Counted from the stretch's first letter, positions 23,475 through 31,403 are shown. The stretch: DNA of 64,000 bases from Oscillospiraceae bacterium (GCA_015065285.1 SVQP01000003.1:27117-91116); one strand, 5' to 3'. Made by a program: numbers and translations. Notes: generated by a model not told the origin, from the sequence alone.

Positions 23475-25229
23475 ATGAGCACAAAAGACCGCAAGCAAGA
23501 GCTGGATGCTTTTTGGGATATTGATGGGCTGATGCCTGCCAAGCGCCCTGCCGTGCAGCGCAGACCGGGGGCGATTGATGCCGTGGAGATCGAGGTGCCG
23601 AGTGCAAAGCCGCCAAGGGATCAATCGGATACAAAGCTCAGCAAAAGTGTGCCTGCCAAAAGAACCCCTGCGCCCGAAGCTCCCGTCGTGCCCGATGCCG
23701 TTTGGGAAATGCAGGGGGGACTTGTACACCGCGTGACTGTGTACCCCTGGAAATCGGGATATACTTACTATGAAAAATTCTGCCGCGACGGGGAATATTT
23801 GCGCCGTATCAAGGGTAAGGAAGCACCGCACGTGGGATTCTTCTCCTATATGCCGCAATATGGGCAGATGACCAAGCCACAGCTTGCGTATTATCTGTGG
23901 TGGCGCGAGAATATCCGCTCAAACGGGGTGTACCTGCCTGCCGATTACAGTTATATTTTGCTGAATATGTACGAGCTGATCAACCTGCCCGACGATGATC
24001 CCGTCAAGGTGCGTGATGCGCTGTGCCGCTTGTGGGTGGCATATCACAAGGACGTGCCCAGGCTTGACCGCTATTTTGCAGAGTGGATCTGCGATTTTTG
24101 TCTGCTGCACGGGCTGCCTGCACCGGTGGAGCAGCTGGCGCCCATTCGCGAGGACGTGCTGGCAGTGGCAACGCTCAAGGAATTCTATCTGGACTGCGGA
24201 CAGGGTGCGAGTGAGGCAGCGGCATATGCAAAGGCGTTGCTGGGCTTTTGCTGCCAATATGATTACCGTAAAAGCAAATTTGCGCAAGGGGAGAGCAAGG
24301 CGCTTTATGACCGTATTGTTCCCGGTGTGCTGACCTACCTTTTGGAGCAGGGCGGCGCAGGTGCGCAGATCTTGCGTGGCAAGGGAGACGTGCAGGAAAG
24401 CGTGGTCAGCCGAGACAGCTACGTGGCAGCCCTTTGCTCGCACAGGATCAAAAAGCGCATAGAGGTCAGGTATTGCTCAATCTCCCGCTCGCACGAGCTG
24501 AGATTTGCCGTGACCGATATGGTCAAATATACAGAAAACCGCATTCGTGCGCACATGGGGGTCAAGTCGCGCCTGAGCGTGACAACCTTGTCGGATGAGG
24601 TCAAGCGCGAGATGGATGTGTATCTGGATGCGCAGGTGCCGCGCATGAAAAGCCGCGAGCAAGAGCAACAGGAGCAGTATGAAAAGCTTTATGATCTGCC
24701 CGTATCGCCCTTGGATCTTTCCCGCAGCGCAGAAATTGAGCAGGAATCCTGGGAGACTACCAAGCGATTGGTAGAGGCATTTGATCAGGTAGGGGAGGGG
24801 CTTGCTCCTTCCGAAGATCCTTTGCCCCCCGTAGGGGAGGGGCTTGCTCCTTCCGAAGATTCTTTCCCCCCCGTAGGGGAGGGGCTTGCTCCTCCCGAAG
24901 ATTCTTTCCCCCACGTAGGGGAGGGGCTTGCTCCTTCCGAAGATCCTTTCCCCCCCGTAGGGGAGGGGCTTGCTCCTTTCGCACCCCAAAACGACCTGGC
25001 GGCAGCGCTTTCAGATTATCTGCCCTTTATAGCGGCAGCTGCAAGACAAGACGCAGGCGCGCAAAGAGCGGCTGCGCGGCAGGCGGGACGCATGCTTGAT
25101 GCCATGGCGGATGAGATCAATGAGATCGCGGCTGAAGTGTTTGGCGACGTGATCTTGGAGGAAGGCGCACAAGGCTACGTGATCATTGAGGATTACAGAG
25201 AACAATTATCTTCTCTTTACGAGGTGTAA
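23475..25229 (+). CDS. TerB-N/TerB-C domain protein with in-frame repeat array
   Basis: 584 residues. After a ~75-residue basic, disordered leader, residues ~80-290 match the TerB-N domain ('GYTYYEKFCRDGEYL', 'PHVGFFSYMPQYGQMT', 'YYLWWRENIR', 'YSYILLNMYELINL'). A middle helical part follows (to ~430). Residues ~439-502 are four and a half copies of a 14-residue unit 'VGEGLAP(S/P)ED..PP' encoded by 42-bp repeats. The C-terminus ('MADEINEIAAEVFGDVILEE', 'YVIIEDYREQL') fits TerB-C. TerB-type domains are linked to phage, DNA-damage and tellurite stress modules. The ATPase gene follows after two bases and the helicase after that, a conserved triad in my recollection of the Ter literature. A scaffold or regulator role is inferred. 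Confidence 0.75.
   Translation: MSTKDRKQELDAFWDIDGLMPAKRPAVQRRPGAIDAVEIEVPSAKPPRDQSDTKLSKSVPAKRTPAPEAPVVPDAVWEMQGGLVHRVTVYPWKSGYTYYEKFCRDGEYLRRIKGKEAPHVGFFSYMPQYGQMTKPQLAYYLWWRENIRSNGVYLPADYSYILLNMYELINLPDDDPVKVRDALCRLWVAYHKDVPRLDRYFAEWICDFCLLHGLPAPVEQLAPIREDVLAVATLKEFYLDCGQGASEAAAYAKALLGFCCQYDYRKSKFAQGESKALYDRIVPGVLTYLLEQGGAGAQILRGKGDVQESVVSRDSYVAALCSHRIKKRIEVRYCSISRSHELRFAVTDMVKYTENRIRAHMGVKSRLSVTTLSDEVKREMDVYLDAQVPRMKSREQEQQEQYEKLYDLPVSPLDLSRSAEIEQESWETTKRLVEAFDQVGEGLAPSEDPLPPVGEGLAPSEDSFPPVGEGLAPPEDSFPHVGEGLAPSEDPFPPVGEGLAPFAPQNDLAAALSDYLPFIAAAARQDAGAQRAAARQAGRMLDAMADEINEIAAEVFGDVILEEGAQGYVIIEDYREQLSSLYEV
24789..24980 (+). repeat. 42-bp tandem repeat array inside the TerB-N gene (4.5 copies)
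   Basis: Units start at 24789, 24831, 24873, 24915 and 24957 (partial), each beginning 'GTAGGGGAGGGGCTTGCTCC'. The unit length is a multiple of three, so the frame stays open. Each unit contains a GGAG/CTCC-type dyad and shares the 'CCCCGTAGGGGA..GGCTT.GCT' core with the element at 55.2-55.5 kb. Small differences between units show it is not an assembly artefact of identical copies. Confidence 0.9.
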
Positions 25230-25231
25230 AT

Positions 25232-26596
25232 ATGGAACAGAGATCTACACAACAAGTACCAAGACGCGTGCTGGGCGCACTGCTGGCATCGGTTTCCGCC
25301 GGTGTTGTGCCGCGCTCGGGCGCACCCTATATTGCCATTGGGCGCAAGGATGAGATCGCAGCGCTGCTTTCCGATCTGGAGCAGGTCAATGAGGGCGGTG
25401 CAGGCATGCGCTTTCTGGTTGGACGCTACGGCAGCGGCAAAAGCTTTTTGATGCAGCTGATCCGCGGATATGCGCTGGAGCGCGATTTTGTCACGGCGGA
25501 CTGCGATCTGTCTCCCGAGCGTCGCTTGTATGGCACGGGTGGCAGCGGTGTGGCAACCTACCGCGAGCTGATGAAGAATCTTGCCTCCAAGGCTTCACCC
25601 GATGGCGGTGCCTTGCCCAAAATCATTGCCAGATGGATCGCCTCTCTGCAAGCAGAGCTGGTAGCACAAGGGCATTCGCCCGATTCTCCCACGTTTGAAA
25701 GTGCACTCAACGCGCGCCTTGTGCAAAAGCTTGCCGAGGTGGAATTTTTGGTGGGCGGCTTTGATTTTGCGCGCGTGATCACCGCGTATTATCGCGCTTA
25801 TATGAGCGGTGGTGAGCAGGATCGCGAGATGATGAGTGCTTGCCTGCGCTGGTTGCGTGGTGAGTTTTCCACCAAGACCGAAGCAAAGAATGCGCTGGGA
25901 TTTTCGGTATCTGTCATCATTGATGACGACAACTGGTATGATTTTCTCAAGCTCTGGGCGTCCTTGGTGCGCCTGATGGGCTATCGCGGCTTGGTCGTGT
26001 TTATCGACGAGTGCGTCAATCTGTATAAGATCGTGCACCGCGTCAGCCGTGAAAACAACTATGAAAAGATTCTGTCCATGTTCAACGATACGCTGCAGGG
26101 GCGCGCCCCCGGCTTGGAGATCGTGTTTGGCGGCACACCGCAGTTTTTGGAGGATAGCCGCAGAGGACTGTTCTCGTATGAAGCACTGCGCTCCCGTCTT
26201 TGCGACAGCCGATTCACCCCCGAGGGCTTTAAGAATCTGATCGGTCCGGTCATTCGTCTGCGCAGACTTTCTGATGACGAGCTATTTGCACTGATCACGC
26301 GCATTACACAGCTGTACGCACAGTATTATAACGTCAAGCCTCGCATTACCGAGGAGCAGCAGGTAGCGTTTTTGCAAACCTGTCTTGCACGCGCGGGAGC
26401 GGACAGCATGATCACGCCGCGTGAGATGCTGCGCGATTATATGACCGTGCTCAACGTGCTCATGCAAAATCCCGAGGCAAGCTTTGAGGATATTGTCAAG
26501 ACCACAAGCGCGCCTGTATCAGCAACCGCCGGCGCGATCTCGGAGCAGCCCGCACCCGAAGCACGCAAATTCACACCCGACGATCTTGATTTTTAA
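25232..26596 (+). CDS. BrxD-type ATPase (DUF2791 P-loop protein)
   Basis: 454 residues. The start of the family is clear: 'RRVLGALLASVSAGVVPRSG' then 'YIAIGRKDEIAALL' and Walker A 'VGRYGSGKSF' near residue 65. Walker B is 'LVVFIDECVNL' near 250, followed by 'GLEIVFGGTPQFLED', a sensor-like strand, and an arginine-rich 'YEALRSRL' segment. DUF2791 proteins include BrxD of type 2 BREX and stand-alone partners of BrxHI helicases. This protein probably loads onto DNA or drives the adjacent helicase. SD 'gaggtg' overlaps the stop of the TerB-N gene, two bases upstream, so translation is coupled. No PglZ, PglX or PglY/BrxC gene is near. Confidence 0.85.
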   Translation: MEQRSTQQVPRRVLGALLASVSAGVVPRSGAPYIAIGRKDEIAALLSDLEQVNEGGAGMRFLVGRYGSGKSFLMQLIRGYALERDFVTADCDLSPERRLYGTGGSGVATYRELMKNLASKASPDGGALPKIIARWIASLQAELVAQGHSPDSPTFESALNARLVQKLAEVEFLVGGFDFARVITAYYRAYMSGGEQDREMMSACLRWLRGEFSTKTEAKNALGFSVSVIIDDDNWYDFLKLWASLVRLMGYRGLVVFIDECVNLYKIVHRVSRENNYEKILSMFNDTLQGRAPGLEIVFGGTPQFLEDSRRGLFSYEALRSRLCDSRFTPEGFKNLIGPVIRLRRLSDDELFALITRITQLYAQYYNVKPRITEEQQVAFLQTCLARAGADSMITPREMLRDYMTVLNVLMQNPEASFEDIVKTTSAPVSATAGAISEQPAPEARKFTPDDLDF

Positions 26597-26607
26597 GAGG
26601 GAAGCAT

Positions 26608-28845
26608 ATGACCAGAGCAGACGAGATTTTTGAAAGATTTCCCGATTTTATCAGGGAATTCATCTATACCAATACCTGGGAATCCCTGCGCCCTGTGCAG
26701 ATGGCGGCAGCGCACACGCTGTTTGAAACCGACCGCAATCTGTTGCTGACCTCGTCTACCGCAAGCGGCAAAACCGAGGCGGTCTTCTTTCCCATTCTCA
26801 CAGAGCTGTGGGATCACCCGAGCAGCAGCATTGGCGTGATCTATATAGCGCCCTTGAAAAGCCTGATCAACGACCAGTTTTTCCGCATTGAGCAACTGCT
26901 GGATCAAAGCGGCATCCCGGTCACGCACTGGCACGGTGACGTTGCTGCCTCACACAAGCGTAAGCTGTTGGAGAATCCGCGTGGCGTGCTGCAGATCACA
27001 CCCGAATCACTGGAGGCAATGCTGATCAACCGTTCTAACGATATTCCGCGCTTGTTTGGAGACTTGAGATACGTGGTCATTGACGAGATCCACACGCTGA
27101 CGGGCACAGACCGCGGCAATCAGATCCGCTGCCAGCTGGAAAGAATTACCCACCTGATCGGGCACGACGTGCGCCGCGTGGGGCTTTCCGCCACGATTGG
27201 TGACCCACAGGGGGCTGCCGAATGGTTGAGCGCGGGCACGGGCAGGGAGACCGACGTGCCGCTCTTTGACGAGGGCAAGATCCGCTGGCGACTTGGCATG
27301 GAGCACTTTTACGTGCAAAATCCCAAGGCAACGCAAAGCAAGGATGAGGCAGAGAAGGACCATGAGGAGCTTGCCGAAGCCCCCGCTATGCTGGACGCGG
27401 GCTATGAATATATGTATGACTGCGTCAAGGATAAAAAATCTCTGGTGTTTTCCAATTCCAGAGAGGAGACCGAGTATTTGTGCGCAACGCTGCGTCAGAT
27501 CGCGCACGCAAGAGGAGACCGTGACGTATTCCTGATCCACCACGGTAACCTTTCGGCATCCTTGCGCGAAGAGGCTGAGCTCAAGATGAAAAACCAAGAG
27601 GAGTTTGCCGTTACCTGCGCGACCGTGACCATGGAGCTTGGCATTGACATCGGCAGACTTGAGCGCGTGCTGCAAAACCAAGCGCCCAACACGGTGACCG
27701 GATTTTTGCAGCGCCTTGGTCGCTCGGGCAGACGCGGACAGCCGCCCGAGATGATGATGGTGTTCCGCGAGGAGGATCCGCTGCCCAACACACCGCTGCC
27801 GCAGCTGATTCCGTGGGAGCTTTTGCGTGGCATTGCCATTGTGCAGCTGTATATTGAGGAGCGTTTTATTGAGCCACCCATGAAAAAGAAGCTGCCGTAT
27901 TCGCTCCTGTTCCATCAGACGCTGAGTATTTTGGCTGCGCAAGGAGAGCTGACGCCTGCGGCGCTGGCTGCCAAGGTGCTCGCACTGCCACCCTTTGCAA
28001 GCGTCAGACGCGAGGACTACAAGGTGCTCATGATCTCCATGCTCAACAACGATTTCCTTGAAATGACCGAGGAAAAGGGCTTGATTGTGGGGCTGGCGGG
28101 CGAAAGATTGCTCAAAAGCTTCCGCTTTTATGCCGTTTTTAAGGATAGCGAGGATTATACCGTGCGCTGTGGCTCGGATGAGATCGGCACCATTACCACA
28201 CCGCCTCCCGTGGGCGACCGCTTTGCCTTGGCAGGGAGAGTGTGGGAGGTTGAGGAGCTGGACATCTCTCGCAAGCTGATCTACGTGCGCAGCGTAGAGG
28301 GCAAGATGGAGATCTCCTGGCCGGGCGATTTCGGTGAGATCCACACCAGGATTCTGGAGCGCATGAGACAGGTGCTGACGGAAGAGACCGTATACCCGTA
28401 CCTCAAGGATAACGCGCGTGCAAGACTGGATATGGCGCGCCACGTTGCGCACAATACCGGCATGCACGAGCATTCACTTATTCACCTGGGCGGATATAGC
28501 TGGTGCTTGTTCCCGTGGCTGGGCACGCGCGCTTTTCGCACGCTGCGTCGCTTGCTCAAAAAGCATGCTAAGCAGCTGGGCATTTCAGGCATTGAATTTG
28601 AAGGATGTTATTACATCACCTTCAAGATGGAAGGCAGCGGCGATTTTGAACTGATCCGCCGTCTTTGCCGCATTGCCGAGCAGGGCATTGACTGCCAAAG
28701 CCTTGTGGAGGCGGGCGAGCTGCCGGTATTTGAAAAATACGACGATTACGTGCCGGGCGAGCTTTTGCGCCAAGCCTACGCCACAGACAGGTTAACTGCC
28801 CCCTTGGTGGAAAAGCGACTGCACGATATTCTGGAGCAGTACTGA
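26608..28845 (+). CDS. SF2 DEAD/DEAH helicase, BrxHI/Lhr-like
   Basis: 745 residues. Helicase motifs in order: Q-region 'WESLRPVQMAAA', I 'TASGKTEAVFFP', Ia 'APLKSLINDQ', II 'VIDEIHTL', III 'LSATIGD', IV 'SLVFSNSREETEYL', V 'TCATVTMELGIDIG' and VI 'QRLGRSGRRG'. All are intact. The C-terminal ~330 residues form a family-specific DNA-binding region with 'WPGDFGEIHTRILERM'. The best match is Lhr/BrxHI-type helicases associated with DUF2791 ATPases rather than RNA DEAD-box proteins. It starts 11 bases after the ATPase gene with SD 'gaggga'. Together with TerB-N and DUF2791 it makes a compact predicted DNA-processing or defence unit. Confidence 0.87.
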   Translation: MTRADEIFERFPDFIREFIYTNTWESLRPVQMAAAHTLFETDRNLLLTSSTASGKTEAVFFPILTELWDHPSSSIGVIYIAPLKSLINDQFFRIEQLLDQSGIPVTHWHGDVAASHKRKLLENPRGVLQITPESLEAMLINRSNDIPRLFGDLRYVVIDEIHTLTGTDRGNQIRCQLERITHLIGHDVRRVGLSATIGDPQGAAEWLSAGTGRETDVPLFDEGKIRWRLGMEHFYVQNPKATQSKDEAEKDHEELAEAPAMLDAGYEYMYDCVKDKKSLVFSNSREETEYLCATLRQIAHARGDRDVFLIHHGNLSASLREEAELKMKNQEEFAVTCATVTMELGIDIGRLERVLQNQAPNTVTGFLQRLGRSGRRGQPPEMMMVFREEDPLPNTPLPQLIPWELLRGIAIVQLYIEERFIEPPMKKKLPYSLLFHQTLSILAAQGELTPAALAAKVLALPPFASVRREDYKVLMISMLNNDFLEMTEEKGLIVGLAGERLLKSFRFYAVFKDSEDYTVRCGSDEIGTITTPPPVGDRFALAGRVWEVEELDISRKLIYVRSVEGKMEISWPGDFGEIHTRILERMRQVLTEETVYPYLKDNARARLDMARHVAHNTGMHEHSLIHLGGYSWCLFPWLGTRAFRTLRRLLKKHAKQLGISGIEFEGCYYITFKMEGSGDFELIRRLCRIAEQGIDCQSLVEAGELPVFEKYDDYVPGELLRQAYATDRLTAPLVEKRLHDILEQY

Positions 28846-28847
28846 AA

Positions 28848-28878
28848 AAAGAGCCAAACCGATTCGGTTTGGCTCTTT
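28848..28878. terminator. Bidirectional terminator between the helicase operon and a minus-strand gene
   Basis: A 14-bp perfect stem 'aaagagccaaaccg' with loop ATT starts two bases after the helicase stop. It also overlaps the stop codon of the convergent small gene, and has A/T runs on both sides. Confidence 0.92.
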
Positions 28879-29119
28879 ATCTTTTTTCCAGATAATCGAT
28901 CAGTAAAACACCGCCAAGCAGTACCACCGCACCGCCGAGAATGGTTTCAATGGCGGGTATGTAGGCAATACCGATCAGGTTTGGATTTGCTCTGAAGGCG
29001 GCATCTATGCGCACAGCAGTGTCGCACGTGGCAAGTGTCAGCAAATTCAGCCCGAAAAGGGCGACGTAAAATGCCTTTGGCGAGAGCGTAAAGAATCGGG
29101 ATATGCGTGCTTTTTTCAA
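28877..29119 (-). CDS. Small two-helix membrane protein, unknown function
   Basis: The ORF track starts at 29173, but a perfect 'AAGGAGG' at 29135-29129 lies nine bases before a TTG at 29119, which I take as the start. The product is then 80 residues: a basic leader, one hydrophobic helix ('AFYVALFGLNLLTLAT'), an extracellular loop with one Cys, and a second helix ('IETILGGAVVLLGGVLLIDYL') ending in 'EKR'. No family recognised. The gene is convergent with the helicase operon and divergent from nrdR. Confidence 0.55.
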   Translation of the reverse strand: MKKARISRFFTLSPKAFYVALFGLNLLTLATCDTAVRIDAAFRANPNLIGIAYIPAIETILGGAVVLLGGVLLIDYLEKR

Positions 29120-29263
29120 AATATGCAACCTCCTTGATATTACTTTCGTAACCATCATAGCATAATGGCGCATAGAATGCTACAGAAAATGATCGGAAGA
29201 GCAGGAAAGTGGTGCCATAAACGCACAAAATATTGAAAAATCGCGGTTTTTTTACAATATTTG

Positions 29264-29314
29264 ACACAATATCTTGTGTAAGGTCTTTACAAATGTCACA
29301 AGATGTGTTATAAT
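29264..29314 (+). promoter_or_regulatory. nrdR promoter with NrdR-box pair
   Basis: TTTACA (29286-29291), 17 bases, TATAAT (29309-29314). A 16-bp sequence 'ACACAATATCTTGTGT' at 29264-29279 fits the NrdR-box consensus. A degenerate second copy ('TCACAAGATGTGTTAT', 29296-29311) sits 32 bases downstream, overlapping the spacer and -10. Paired boxes about 31-32 bases apart are the usual NrdR operator, so autorepression is likely. Confidence 0.75.
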
Positions 29315-29354
29315 GGTACAAGTACCGGAATAAATTTTTGGAGGATTGTTTTTT

Positions 29355-29819
29355 ATGAATTGCCCCGCTTGTGGATATGCAGAGAGCAAGGTTGTGGACT
29401 CCAGACCTATTAATGATGGCAGCAGCATCCGTCGCAGACGTGAGTGCCTGCAGTGCCAGAAGCGCTTTACCACCTTTGAGATTATGGAATCGGTGCAGAT
29501 CTTCGTAATCAAGAAGAACGGGGAAAAGCAGCCCTTTGATAAATCCAAGCTGTTGGTGGGTGTGCTCAAGGCAACGCAAAAGCGCCCGGTCAATGCAGAG
29601 GAGATCGTCAATACCATCGAGCAGGAGCTGCAGAACACGCTGCGCCACGAAATTTCTTCTCAGGAGCTTGGCGAGATGGTGATGGATCTGCTGCGCGAGC
29701 GCGATGAGGTTGCGTACGTGCGCTTTGCTTCGGTATACCGCGAATTCAACGATATTGATTCCTTTATGGCAGAACTCAAATCGCTCAAAAAGCGCCAGTC
29801 CAAAAAGACTAACATCTAA
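29355..29819 (+). CDS. nrdR: Transcriptional repressor NrdR
   Basis: A 154-residue nucleotide-sensing repressor of ribonucleotide reductase genes. The N-terminal zinc ribbon is complete ('CPACGYAESKVVDSRP' and 'RRRRECLQCQKRFTTFE', four Cys). The ATP-cone follows ('VIKKNGEKQPFDKSKL', 'RPVNAEEIVNTIEQEL', 'LRERDEVAYVRFASVY'). The track start at 29346 is a TTG; ATG 29355 with SD 'ggagga' is used instead. No nrd structural gene is in the window, so it acts in trans, and its own promoter carries NrdR boxes. Confidence 0.95.
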   Translation: MNCPACGYAESKVVDSRPINDGSSIRRRRECLQCQKRFTTFEIMESVQIFVIKKNGEKQPFDKSKLLVGVLKATQKRPVNAEEIVNTIEQELQNTLRHEISSQELGEMVMDLLRERDEVAYVRFASVYREFNDIDSFMAELKSLKKRQSKKTNI

Positions 29820-29826
29820 ACCAATC

Positions 29827-29858
29827 AAAAAAAGCCGAACCCCAACTTCGGCTTTTTT
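29827..29858 (+). terminator. Intrinsic terminator after nrdR
   Basis: Stem 'aaaaaagccgaa/ttcggctttttt' with loop 'ccccaac', seven bases after the stop codon. Confidence 0.92.
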
Positions 29859-29876
29859 ATTACATGGAGCGATAGA

Positions 29877-30617
29877 ATGACAAAAAAACCTTTATCTAGA
29901 ATGAGAAAAGCATATCTTGCGCGCTTTGTGTACCGCTGCTTGGTGTTGCTTGCGCTGATTTTGCTGTGCATTTTCAGACCGCAAACAGCAGAGATCATAG
30001 AGGGAACGGCGCTGTTTGCAAGCTTTCACTGGACGCACCTGTTCTTGTACTTTTTGTGGGGCGTGTGGATGTTTGACATGCTCTTTCAGATCATCCCCAG
30101 CAAGAACATGTATGCCATGGGCTCGCAAAAGGTGTTTCGCCGCAACTTCAGCCCTTGCGCGAGATGCGAGCAGGTGGACCGCAAGGCACTGCGTAAGAGA
30201 TATACCAAGGAAGCCTTGAAGGTGTGGTGCTTCTGGGGACCCTTGACGCTGGCGCTGGCGCTTGTTTGGTTTTTGTGGCTCAAGCCCATGGGCGCTTATT
30301 GGTTTTTGCTGCTGTTTGTAGGCGCATTTTACGTGTGTGATCTGATCTGCGTGCTGTTCTGGTGTCCCTTCCGCGTGTGGTTTATGAAAAACCGCTGCTG
30401 CACCACCTGCCGCATTTTCAACTGGGATCACTTTATGATGTTCACCCCGTTTTTGTTTGTGCCGGGTGTGTATTCCTGGTCGCTGGCAGGGCTGGCTGTT
30501 GTGATCTATATCATCTGGGAGATTCAGATCTACACGCATCCCGAACGCTTTACCGATGCGTGCAACGATACGCTCAAATGCAAGAACTGCACGGATCACC
30601 TGTGCGGAAAGTTTTAA
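29877..30617 (+). CDS. Cys-rich multi-pass membrane protein, unknown function
   Basis: 246 residues with about five or six hydrophobic segments (around 18-37, 45-70, 112-130, 135-160, 183-210). Cysteines cluster in the loops: 'NFSPCARCEQVD', 'NRCCTTCRIFNWDH' and the C-terminal 'LKCKNCTDHLCGKF'. The Cys-x-x-Cys pairs with nearby His look like a metal or Fe-S site on one membrane face. No family recognised. ATG 29877 lies shortly after the nrdR terminator without an obvious SD ('ggagcg' is the nearest). Its stop is followed within two bases by the left end of the RAYT island. Confidence 0.7.
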   Translation: MTKKPLSRMRKAYLARFVYRCLVLLALILLCIFRPQTAEIIEGTALFASFHWTHLFLYFLWGVWMFDMLFQIIPSKNMYAMGSQKVFRRNFSPCARCEQVDRKALRKRYTKEALKVWCFWGPLTLALALVWFLWLKPMGAYWFLLLFVGAFYVCDLICVLFWCPFRVWFMKNRCCTTCRIFNWDHFMMFTPFLFVPGVYSWSLAGLAVVIYIIWEIQIYTHPERFTDACNDTLKCKNCTDHLCGKF

Positions 30618-30673
30618 GTAAAAAAGAGTCATCGTTAAGCTGGTTCTCATAAGGATGTTTGGATAATCCAAAA

Positions 30674-30701
30674 TTGTAGGGACAGGCGTCCTCGACTGTC
30701 C
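30674..30701 (+). repeat. REP-like unit A
   Basis: 28-base unit 'TTGTAGGGACAGGCGTCCTC' + 'GACTGTCC' at the inner end of the left arm. GGACAG and CTGTCC form a 6-bp stem around 'GCGTCCTCGA'. Confidence 0.85.
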
Positions 30702-30727
30702 ATGACACATAAATTTCGGCAGAGATG

Positions 30728-30756
30728 TTGTTTTCTCTGCCGATTTGTGTTATAAT
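30728..30756 (+). promoter_or_regulatory. Promoter of the RAYT gene
   Basis: TTGTTT, 17 bases, TATAAT, 17 bases before the RAYT start codon, giving a very short leader. Confidence 0.55.
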
Positions 30757-30772
30757 GATATTGGTGATAAAA

Positions 30773-31297
30773 ATGGATGAACTTAAAAAGAGAAAAACAC
30801 CGAGATATCAAAGTTTTGATTACAATAGTGTTGGAGTATATTTCATAACGATTTGCACGCAAAATAGGCGAAGCATCCTATCTCGCATTGTAGGGACAGG
30901 CGTCCTCGACTGTCCGCAAATCGAATTAACTCAATACGGAGAAATTGCGGATAAATACATCAAACAATTAAATGATTTCTATGAACATTTGTCGGTTGAA
31001 AAATATGTCATAATGCCTAACCACATTCATTTTTTGCTTTGGGTAAAGGAAAATAAGACCGATAACGGACAGTCGAGGACGCCTGTCCCTACAAATGTTG
31101 AAAGAGCGAACAGCGCGTGCTCTCAATTTGTATCGACATTCAAGCGTTTTTGCAATAAGGAGTATGGCGAAAACATTTGGCAAGCTCGTTTCAACGACCA
31201 TATAATTCGTAACCGCGATGACTATGAAGAACACGTAAAATACATTTACGAAAACCCTATACGTTGGTACTACGACGAATTATACACAGAAGAATAG
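30773..31297 (+). CDS. REP-associated tyrosine transposase (RAYT, Y1/IS200-like)
   Basis: 174 residues from ATG 30773; the 16 codons upstream in the track have no SD and overlap the promoter. The HUH motif 'MPNHIHFLLWV' is intact. The catalytic Tyr is likely in 'VKYIYENPIRWYY', and 'WQARFNDHIIRNRDDYEEHV' is the usual C-terminal signature. RAYTs nick and move REP hairpins. Unusually, REP units lie inside the coding region: one encodes 'IVGTGVLDC' before the HUH core, and an inverted one encodes 'GQSRTPVPT' after it. Flanked by further REP units and inverted repeats. AT-rich codon use suggests horizontal origin. Confidence 0.88.
   Translation: MDELKKRKTPRYQSFDYNSVGVYFITICTQNRRSILSRIVGTGVLDCPQIELTQYGEIADKYIKQLNDFYEHLSVEKYVIMPNHIHFLLWVKENKTDNGQSRTPVPTNVERANSACSQFVSTFKRFCNKEYGENIWQARFNDHIIRNRDDYEEHVKYIYENPIRWYYDELYTEE
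30888..30915 (+). repeat. REP-like unit B, inside the RAYT coding sequence
   Basis: All 28 bases are identical to unit A and in the same orientation. Read in frame as part of the transposase. Confidence 0.88.
31067..31094 (-). repeat. REP-like unit C, inverted, inside the RAYT coding sequence
   Basis: The exact reverse complement of unit A. With unit B it could form a 28-bp stem in the mRNA or single-stranded DNA that encloses the HUH-coding part. Confidence 0.88.
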
Positions 31298-31403
31298 GGG
31301 TATGGGCTTTGCCCGAAGCCGGCGTTGCTTGCAACGCTGTAATACAAAGGCGAAACTGGCGATAAAGAAAAATGAAAGCATTTAATTTGCCGAGGTGAGT
31401 GTT

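Noticed and set aside
24789-24980. Possible CRISPR array
   Set aside because: The units are contiguous 42-bp tandem repeats without unique spacers and stay in frame within a gene.
23475-28845. Complete BREX system
   Set aside because: Only DUF2791 ATPase and helicase types are shared with BREX; no PglZ phosphatase, PglX methyltransferase, BrxC/PglY or BrxA/BrxB genes are within the window.
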